64,000 nt of DNA from Solibacillus sp. FSL R7-0668 (GTDB lineage Bacteria; Bacillota; Bacilli; Bacillales_A; Planococcaceae): contig NZ_JBBOUU010000001.1 of NCBI RefSeq assembly GCF_038006205.1, positions 1,118,001 through 1,182,000 on the forward strand. Reading direction: 5' to 3'. Below, one piece after another: positions 57,302 to 64,000 of this stretch (the stretch's first letter is position 1; the number at the start of each line of letters is the position of its first letter). The position numbers and the translations under genes were made by a program. Under the pieces are notes generated by a model, which saw nothing but the letters and a program-made list of their open reading frames with translations, did not search any database and was not told the DNA's origin.

Positions 57302-57787
57302 ATGTTATTAATCGATTTTTTAGATGAAACGAATGAGGTGCAAGAAGCACATATTGATTTAGTAGAAAAATTACTACAACACGCGGCACAAATTGAAGGT
57401 ATTGAGGATGGTTCTGAAGTGTCGATTACTTTTGTCACGAACGAAGCAATTCACGAAATCAACCGCCAATACCGTGACAAAGATCAGCCAACCGATGTGA
57501 TTTCTTTTGCTTTAGAGGAAATGGGCGAAGGGGAAGTACAAATTATCGGTGAAGGCATTCCACGAATTTTAGGGGATATTATTATTTCGACAGATCGTAC
57601 ACGTGAACAAGCAGAAGATTTTGGTCATTCATTTGAACGGGAGCTAGGCTTTTTAGCGGTACATGGCTTCTTACACCTATTAGGTTATGACCATATGGAG
57701 CCAGAAGATGAAAAAGTGATGTTCGGTAAACAGGACGAAATTTTAGAATCTTACGGCTTAGGTCGTGATACGAATGAACGTCAGTAA
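57302..57787 (+). CDS. ybeY: Endoribonuclease YbeY (rRNA maturation factor)
   Basis: A 161-residue zinc-dependent RNase involved in 16S rRNA 3'-end maturation and ribosome quality control. The zinc motif is [11 protein letters not shown] (H3XH5XH form), with [21 protein letters not shown] before it. TAGGAGGGG precedes the ATG. The gene's 3' end overlaps the start of dgkA by 14 bp. Order pgpH-ybeY-dgkA-cdd-era is standard. Confidence 0.96.
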   Translation: MLLIDFLDETNEVQEAHIDLVEKLLQHAAQIEGIEDGSEVSITFVTNEAIHEINRQYRDKDQPTDVISFALEEMGEGEVQIIGEGIPRILGDIIISTDRTREQAEDFGHSFERELGFLAVHGFLHLLGYDHMEPEDEKVMFGKQDEILESYGLGRDTNERQ

Positions 57788-58124
57788 ATTTTTTAAGTCG
57801 TTTAATTATGCTATTGAGGGCATATTTACGGCGACAAAGGAGCAAAATTTACGCTTTCATTTAGTGAGTGCTCTTGTCGTTGTCATCGCTGGATTTTATA
57901 CCGGCTTAAGCACGACAGAATGGCTCATCCTTATTTTGGTGATGGCGCTCGTTATTGGTACGGAAATGGTCAATAGCGCCATTGAGCGAGTAGTGGACCT
58001 TGCATCGCCGGAAATTCATCCGTTAGCGAAGCAAGCAAAGGACATCGCAGCTGGGGCTGTGCTTGTTTTTGCTGTGGCAAGTGTTATAATCGGACTACTC
58101 ATATTTTTACCAAAATGGTTTTAA
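57774..58124 (+). CDS. dgkA: Undecaprenol/diacylglycerol kinase family protein
   Basis: A 116-residue membrane kinase with three helices. The signature [33 protein letters not shown] contains the catalytic Glu and the metal-binding Glu/Asn residues. In Gram-positive bacteria this protein phosphorylates undecaprenol, recycling the lipid carrier for cell wall and surface glycans. The ATG at 57774 lies inside the end of ybeY; an upstream in-frame GTG at 57765 is less likely. Confidence 0.95.
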   Translation: MNVSKFFKSFNYAIEGIFTATKEQNLRFHLVSALVVVIAGFYTGLSTTEWLILILVMALVIGTEMVNSAIERVVDLASPEIHPLAKQAKDIAAGAVLVFAVASVIIGLLIFLPKWF

Positions 58125-59469
<1,345 letters not shown>

Positions 59470-59481
59470 TAAAATCGTTTT

Positions 59482-59519
59482 AGCAGATGTGTCATATAAA
59501 GGACTACATCTGCTTTTTA
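59482..59519 (+). terminator. Intrinsic terminator of era
   Basis: AGCAGATGT (59482-59490) pairs with ACATCTGCT (59506-59514), followed by TTTTAT. Confidence 0.8.
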
Positions 59520-59587
59520 TATTGAATTAAGATTTACATTTGGTACTATTTAATAGGGAATATCTTACAAAAAGGGTAGGTGAGAAG

Positions 59588-60778
59588 TTGAATAAGCTAA
59601 ATCAATTTTTATTAGGTCTGTGGATCGTTTCCCTTTCTGTGTTAGTATTCGTTGTCATGACGGTGGATAATGGGCAAGAAATACTGGCCGTAGAAGGGCA
59701 AATGAATGATCTGTCTGAGTCGGTAGTGGTTAAAAAGGAAATTTCAAATGAAGTGGTGCCACCGCCGACGATAGAGCCAGAACCGATGCCAGAACCAGAA
59801 CTAGAACCAAAACCAGTAGTAACAAAGGAGACAATGCGATTGGCAATGACGGGCGATGTGCTGTTGCATTATCGTTTGGCACAGTATAAGGATTTTACGT
59901 CTTCTTTTGCTGCTGTCGCACCACTGATGCAAAGCTATGATTATTTACTCGCCAATCAGGAGTCACTCCCTGTAGGCAATAAATATGCGCTAAGTGGCTA
60001 TCCCCAATTTTCAAGTCCCCCGCATATTTTACGTGATCTTCAAAATGCGGGTGTAGATATGGTCACGGTCGCTAATAATCATACGGTTGATAAGGGAGAA
60101 GGCGGTGTCCGAACTTTATTTGAAAACTTGGAAGCACAACAAATGCCTTACGTTGGCGCTTATAAAAATCAAGAAGATAAAAATACACATCGCATTATTG
60201 AAGTCGGCTCGATTAAAATAGGTATGCTTGCGTATACGTATGGTACAAACGGCTTGTATTTACCGAAAGGCTCTCCGTTTAGTGTAAATTATATCGATGA
60301 AGCTAAGATGAAGGTAGATATTGAAGCGCTTCGTCCAGAAGTCGATGTGCTGGTCGTTTCGATGCACTGGGGTTCGGAATATGTGTATGAAGAAAATGAT
60401 TATCAGCGCACATATGCCAAACTGTTAAATGAGGCTGGCGTGGATATCGTATTTGGCACACATCCACATGTATTACAGCCCTACGAAAAATGGATCAGTG
60501 CGTCACAGCATGAAACCCACGTCTTTTATTCGCTTGGGAACTATTTTTCAACTATTTTAACGGTGCCTAATTCCATGATTGGCGGGATTGCGAGTATGGA
60601 AATTTCAAAGGAAGGCGATGTCGTTACACTTCGTAGTCCAAGGCTTGATGCAACATCCGTCTTATTAGATGCTGATGGTGTGTACCGCGTGTATCCATTA
60701 AAGGATGTTGAGGCACGTTCAGTGAAAAGTTTGGGGTGGGTGAGAAAGGTAGTAGGCCCTGATGTAAATGTCTATTAA
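59588..60778 (+). CDS. CapA-family protein (PGA_cap metallophosphatase-like)
   Basis: A 396-residue membrane-anchored extracytoplasmic protein. After a membrane helix (residues about 5-27) and an acidic Pro/Glu-rich spacer (PEPMPEPELEPKP) comes the CapA/PgsA domain: MAMTGDVLLHYR-type metal motif, LLANQESLP, VANNHTVDKGEGG, VVSMHWGSEY and FGTHPHVLQPYE, the metal-ligand set of the calcineurin-like fold. CapA takes part in poly-gamma-glutamate synthesis in B. anthracis, but the family is widespread and no capB/capC lie nearby, so the role here is open. TTG at 59588 is chosen as start because AGGTGAG is just upstream. Confidence 0.85.
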   Translation: MNKLNQFLLGLWIVSLSVLVFVVMTVDNGQEILAVEGQMNDLSESVVVKKEISNEVVPPPTIEPEPMPEPELEPKPVVTKETMRLAMTGDVLLHYRLAQYKDFTSSFAAVAPLMQSYDYLLANQESLPVGNKYALSGYPQFSSPPHILRDLQNAGVDMVTVANNHTVDKGEGGVRTLFENLEAQQMPYVGAYKNQEDKNTHRIIEVGSIKIGMLAYTYGTNGLYLPKGSPFSVNYIDEAKMKVDIEALRPEVDVLVVSMHWGSEYVYEENDYQRTYAKLLNEAGVDIVFGTHPHVLQPYEKWISASQHETHVFYSLGNYFSTILTVPNSMIGGIASMEISKEGDVVTLRSPRLDATSVLLDADGVYRVYPLKDVEARSVKSLGWVRKVVGPDVNVY

Positions 60779-60898
60779 GCCCTTTTGGCGACTGTTATGG
60801 AGTCGGACTTACGCAATGGGAATCGTTTGAAAACAAGCTTTTAGCGTCCAAATGCATTATAATGAATACTACGAAAGACAGTAAAGGATGTGCAAACG

Positions 60899-61672
60899 AT
60901 GCTACATAAATGGGAAGGCATCATTTTAAAAGCGCGTGCTTACGGTGAATCAAATAAAATTGTGACGTTAATGACACGTGAAGCTGGCAAGGTAGCTTGT
61001 ATGGCGCGTGGTGCAAAAAAACCAACAAGCCGATTAGCGGGGGTTACACAGCCCTTTATGCATGGCTCCTTTTTAGTGCAGCGAACAACCGGTATGGGGA
61101 CAATGCAGCAAGGTGAGCATTTTAATACAATGCGCCATATTCAAACGGATATTATGGCAACCGCCTATGCGAGTTATATTGTAGAATTGGTGGATCGTTT
61201 AGTGGAAGAAAGCGGGCCCGTACCACATGCATTTGAGGTATTACTCCAGGCATTAAATGCGATTGAGGAAGGCCATGATCCAGAAGCGATTACACTATTT
61301 GTTGATTGGAAGATGCTGCCGTATGCAGGGGTACAGCCGATTCTACATGCATGTGCAGGCTGTGGTGCGGTGGATGGAGAATTTGCCTTTTCATTCCCAC
61401 AAGGTGGCTTTTTATGTCATCGCTGTTTCCATTTAGATCCTTATATTATCCGCTTATCACCGACTCAACTGAAGTTGATTCGCATGTTTTATACGGTGCC
61501 GATTGAGCAGGTTGGAAAGCTAGAATTAAAGCCACAAACGAAGCAGTTTATAAAAAAAATTGTCACAACGATTTATGAAGAGCAGACAGGCATTCGTTTG
61601 AAATCGCGAAGTTTCATTGAGCAATTAGAGCGAACACCGCTACTACAACCGAAACCGAAAAAAGAAGAATAA
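60899..61672 (+). CDS. recO: DNA repair protein RecO
   Basis: A 257-residue recombination mediator that loads RecA with RecR. The N-terminal OB domain LHKWEGIILKARAYGESNKI with ARGAKKPTSRLAGVTQPF, the helical middle and the zinc-binding CAGCGAVDG plus GGFLCHRCF are all present. The ATG at 60899 has AAAGGATG upstream; the GTG at 60890 is an in-frame alternative. A TATAAT-like box at about 60858 may be its promoter. Position after era is conserved, except for the CapA-like gene inserted between them. Confidence 0.95.
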   Translation: MLHKWEGIILKARAYGESNKIVTLMTREAGKVACMARGAKKPTSRLAGVTQPFMHGSFLVQRTTGMGTMQQGEHFNTMRHIQTDIMATAYASYIVELVDRLVEESGPVPHAFEVLLQALNAIEEGHDPEAITLFVDWKMLPYAGVQPILHACAGCGAVDGEFAFSFPQGGFLCHRCFHLDPYIIRLSPTQLKLIRMFYTVPIEQVGKLELKPQTKQFIKKIVTTIYEEQTGIRLKSRSFIEQLERTPLLQPKPKKEE

Positions 61673-61679
61673 GAGATTG

Positions 61680-61710
61680 AGCCAGTCAATTTATGTGACT
61701 GGCTTTTTTA
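61680..61710 (+). terminator. Intrinsic terminator of recO
   Basis: AGCCAGTCA (61680-61688) pairs with TGACTGGCT (61696-61704), 7-nt loop, six T. Confidence 0.85.
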
Positions 61711-61730
61711 CTTAAGAATGGAGAATTTCG

Positions 61731-62510
61731 ATGATTCAATTTCAAAATGAGCATTTGACGGTATTTCAAAGTGCACTTTATCAGACGACATCCGCGGTCA
61801 TACAAACAGAAAAAGCAATGATTATCACAGACCCGAATTGGCTGCCTCATGAGGTTGAAGCAATTAAGGTTTTTGTAGAAAGCAGGATAGGAAATCGTCA
61901 ACTATATGTGCTATTTACGCATAGTGATTTCGATCATATTATTGCGGCTGGGGCATTTCCACAGGCGATAAAAATTGCGAGTGCGGCGTTTGTTGACCTT
62001 GTGGATAAGGAAAAGGCGCTTAATGATATTAAGGATTTTGATGCACAATATTATATAACGCGTGATTACCCGATAATTTATCCAACTATTGATATTGTGA
62101 TTCGACAAGATGGGCAACGAGAAGTGCTTGGGGATATCGCATGTAGCTTTTATTTGGCGCCAGGCCATACAGAGGACGGGATTTTTACGTTTGTCGAGCC
62201 CCTAGGTATATTGCTTGTAGGAGATTATTTGTCAAATGTCGAATTTCCGTTAGTGAATAATCTATTGGCATATGAATCAACTTTACAAAAGGCAAAGAGT
62301 TTGCTGGAACAGTTTGGTGTGCAGGCGTTAGTTCCAGGACATGGGCAGACGACAACGGACACATTAGAAATGGAAAATCGTATAGAGGAATCTCTGGATT
62401 ATTTAATAAAGCTTCAGCAAGGCATGAATCAAGAACAGGCATTAGAAGCGAGGTATTCTTTTTATCGCTCGTTAAAGGCGTTGCATGAAGCGAATAAACA
62501 AGTGCTGTAA
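61731..62510 (+). CDS. MBL-fold metallo-hydrolase with variant metal motif
   Basis: A 259-residue metallo-beta-lactamase-fold protein. The usual HxHxDH motif appears as H64-S-D66-F-D68-H69, with Asp in place of the second His. The other ligands look normal: APGHTEDG, VGDYLSNVEFP and PGHGQTTTD. The changed ligand suggests a different metal set or substrate, as in the glyoxalase/quorum-quenching side branches. AAGAATGGAG precedes the ATG. It is a single-gene unit between two terminators; the substrate is unknown. Confidence 0.85.
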   Translation: MIQFQNEHLTVFQSALYQTTSAVIQTEKAMIITDPNWLPHEVEAIKVFVESRIGNRQLYVLFTHSDFDHIIAAGAFPQAIKIASAAFVDLVDKEKALNDIKDFDAQYYITRDYPIIYPTIDIVIRQDGQREVLGDIACSFYLAPGHTEDGIFTFVEPLGILLVGDYLSNVEFPLVNNLLAYESTLQKAKSLLEQFGVQALVPGHGQTTTDTLEMENRIEESLDYLIKLQQGMNQEQALEARYSFYRSLKALHEANKQVL

Positions 62511-62530
62511 GATGTTTACAGCACTTGTTT
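62497..62530. terminator. Bidirectional terminator between convergent genes
   Basis: AACAAGTGCTGTAA (62497-62510) pairs with TTACAGCACTTGTT (62516-62529), 5-nt loop, T runs on both strands. It includes the stop codon of the MBL gene and adjoins the end of the reverse-strand EcsC gene. Confidence 0.85.
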
Positions 62531-63334
62531 TTATTCGGTAGCCTTATTTAAACGCTCTAATACACGGCGTTTTCGGTAAAGCATGATGCCTGCCTCGGCA
62601 ATATCATGAATCATGGATTTATTAATAAAGGCGCCGAATATCATACCGGCAATCGGGATCATTTGGAATAGTTTTTTCATACCGAAATTATCGCGATATG
62701 TATAAAACACCTCCTGCCAGCCTTTTAATTGTGACATCATATTTTCACCAGATTGGGCGTTTTCGAAGCTTGTTGTTAGCTCCTTTAAAATTTGATCTTT
62801 ACCGACGATATCTGAGGAAGCGAATTGAATGCATTTGACAATAAAAATGCGTTCCTGTTTTTCACTCGGATCATAGCCATGAATCATCGCGATTTCTTGT
62901 AAGGTTTTTAATGCAATGCCTAAAATAACAGGAATATCTATGGCTAGTGTGAAAATGCCGCCAAAGCCCGTGGAAGCACCTTGAACAGTCGCCATATTTG
63001 CGCGATTTTTTTGTAGTTTTGCACTGAGCTCCACCATATCGCTTAGCGGCATTTGCTGAATGTCTTCAAGGGAAGTGACATTGTGTAATGTATGCTTTTG
63101 AATATGGCGTATCATGGCTTGTTGGCTGACTAAATATTTGCCTCCATTTTGAACGTAGCTTACTAGTTCGTCGATTAATAAGGCAATTTTTTCTTGTACA
63201 AATTTTGGTGTCAGTTTATCTAATAGCTTAAAAGGGAGACGACCGAGCTTTTCCCAAAACCAGAGCCCGCTTTGATCTTGCTCCCATTTTTGAATTTCCG
63301 TTAAGTATTGTTGTAGCTGTTCTTTGGATTCCAT
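62531..63334 (-). CDS. EcsC-family protein
   Basis: A 267-residue protein of the EcsC family, named for the third gene of the B. subtilis ecs ABC transporter operon. WEQDQSGLWFWEKLGRLPFKLLDKLTPK opens the domain; hydrophobic stretches GIFTLAIDIPVILGIALKTL and LFQMIPIAGMIFGAFINKSM suggest membrane association. The molecular function of the family is not known. AGGAGGG lies before the ATG on the reverse strand. It runs opposite to its neighbours, next to another reverse-strand gene of unknown function. Confidence 0.87.
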   Translation of the reverse strand: MESKEQLQQYLTEIQKWEQDQSGLWFWEKLGRLPFKLLDKLTPKFVQEKIALLIDELVSYVQNGGKYLVSQQAMIRHIQKHTLHNVTSLEDIQQMPLSDMVELSAKLQKNRANMATVQGASTGFGGIFTLAIDIPVILGIALKTLQEIAMIHGYDPSEKQERIFIVKCIQFASSDIVGKDQILKELTTSFENAQSGENMMSQLKGWQEVFYTYRDNFGMKKLFQMIPIAGMIFGAFINKSMIHDIAEAGIMLYRKRRVLERLNKATE

Positions 63335-63397
63335 AGTAGCCCTCCTGTTGGACGCGTTCGTTACTATACGTTTCTAGGCTGAGATGGTTTCAAAATA

Positions 63398-63862
63398 TTA
63401 TTCGAATTGTGTTAAAAGTGGTGTAATATCTTCTTTTAAACATTGATAAAACGCTGCTTCAAGTTGTAACTGTTTATGAAGTTCTTTGTTTGAAAATAAT
63501 GTATACATCGCATCAATTTTTTCCTTTGAAAAACGAAAATGATGGTTAAAATGCTCGCGCTGTTTTTCATCGCTTAAGTGCATATAGCCGCGAATTATCG
63601 TGTACAGCTGATTGTATTTTTGATTTGCAAGTTGATAAGCGTCACGACTAAATTGACCGATGGAGGTACTGGGATTATCAAAACGACGATAGAAATCGCG
63701 TGCCTCACGATAGCTTTCAAGCTTTGAATTGGCGCTATATAAAATATGATGATTCGCGCGATGATCGGGACATTCGAAATCAAGAATAGCGCGTACAAGC
63801 TCGGAGATTTTATCGTACGTATCCAGTGTTTTTTTAGGTGCCTCCTTCAATTGAAAAAACAT
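63398..63862 (-). CDS. Small helical protein of unknown function
   Basis: A 154-residue, largely helical cytoplasmic protein, beginning MFFQLKEAPKKTLDTYDKIS. No family recognised. The start at 63862 was preferred over a more upstream ATG at 63904 because GGAGGG lies 7-8 nt before it. Many His, Arg, Tyr and Gln residues and repeated amphipathic helices are seen. Probably transcribed ahead of the EcsC-type gene, 63 bp further on. Confidence 0.7.
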   Translation of the reverse strand: MFFQLKEAPKKTLDTYDKISELVRAILDFECPDHRANHHILYSANSKLESYREARDFYRRFDNPSTSIGQFSRDAYQLANQKYNQLYTIIRGYMHLSDEKQREHFNHHFRFSKEKIDAMYTLFSNKELHKQLQLEAAFYQCLKEDITPLLTQFE

Positions 63863-63982
63863 CTTTATCCCTCCAAACATCGTTGTCAGAAAATTATAAC
63901 TCATTTTTGTTCATTTTGTTCACAAAAATAGATAAAAAGTGTAGTAGCATAGTAATTGAACGAAATTGGCAAGGATGGTGGC

Positions 63983-64000
63983 ATGATGAAATACGAAGTG
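63983..64000 (+). CDS. Start of a further gene, cut by the window edge
   Basis: AAGGA followed after 7 nt by ATGATGAAATACGAAGTG, giving MMKYEV. Only six codons are visible. In B. subtilis recO is followed by glyQS or ccpN/yqzB, but MMKYEV does not match the GlyQ start I know, so no name is given. Confidence 0.35.

Overview
This window looks like chromosomal DNA of a low-G+C, endospore-forming member of the Bacillota, most likely the Planococcaceae (Lysinibacillus/Solibacillus/Kurthia relatives). The reasons are the classical Bacillales order hemW-hrcA-grpE-dnaK-dnaJ-prmA-rsmE-mtaB and rpsU-nfeD-floA-(yqfC)-(yqfD)-phoH-pgpH-ybeY-dgkA-cdd-era-recO, the sporulation genes spoVS, yqfC and yqfD, a CIRCE operator, and strong AGGAGG-type ribosome binding sites. 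The species assignment is inference; no rRNA is present.

Region by region. (1) 1-13349: an AT-rich surface-glycan locus that enters from the left edge: two glycosyltransferases, a Wzx-type flippase, a GNAT acetyltransferase, a DegT aminotransferase, a WbqC-like protein, RmlA and RmlB, then a lipoprotein CocE-type hydrolase, phosphoglucose isomerase and a KAS III-ACP-NeuD/PglD acyltransferase trio. RmlA and RmlB without RmlC/RmlD, plus aminotransferase and acyltransferases, point to an N-acylated 4-amino-4,6-dideoxyhexose rather than rhamnose. (2) 13784-15233: a Wzz-like modulator and BY-kinase pair; then spoVS. (3) 16110-22966: 2-oxoacid:ferredoxin oxidoreductase KorAB, an AtoE-type short-chain fatty acid transporter, a divergent LysR regulator and a two-subunit 3-oxoacid CoA-transferase. 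(4) 23233-25634: a chemoreceptor and a small unknown protein. (5) 25771-33720: hemW and the HrcA/CIRCE heat-shock operon. (6) 33938-45821: the most interesting part, an apparently undescribed exopolysaccharide synthesis and export locus (below). (7) 45949-64000: the conserved housekeeping and sporulation series ending in recO, an MBL-fold hydrolase, two reverse-strand genes and the start of another gene.

The locus at 33938-45821 holds a membrane processive family-2 glycosyltransferase (D, DGD, GED, QRRRW motifs), a membrane-anchored HEAT-like protein, a cytoplasmic protein joining a degenerate GGDEF domain (SEKQY in place of GGDEF, RxxD I-site kept at the right spacing) to a pseudo-receiver (Asn at the phosphoacceptor position), three paralogous membrane-anchored extracytoplasmic proteins (one fused to a clan GH-A-like glycosidase and a CBM-like tail), a secreted barrel-like putative glycosidase, and a membrane protein carrying four tandem dual-specificity-phosphatase-like repeats, only the first with an HCX5R signature, predicted to face outside. 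The simplest reading is a c-di-GMP-gated polysaccharide secretion machine, comparable in logic to B. subtilis ydaJKLMN and the Listeria pss operon but with a different parts list.

Two short reverse-strand genes (42550-42729 and 47516-47626), some 20 hairpin terminators and several unexplained inverted repeats complete the picture.
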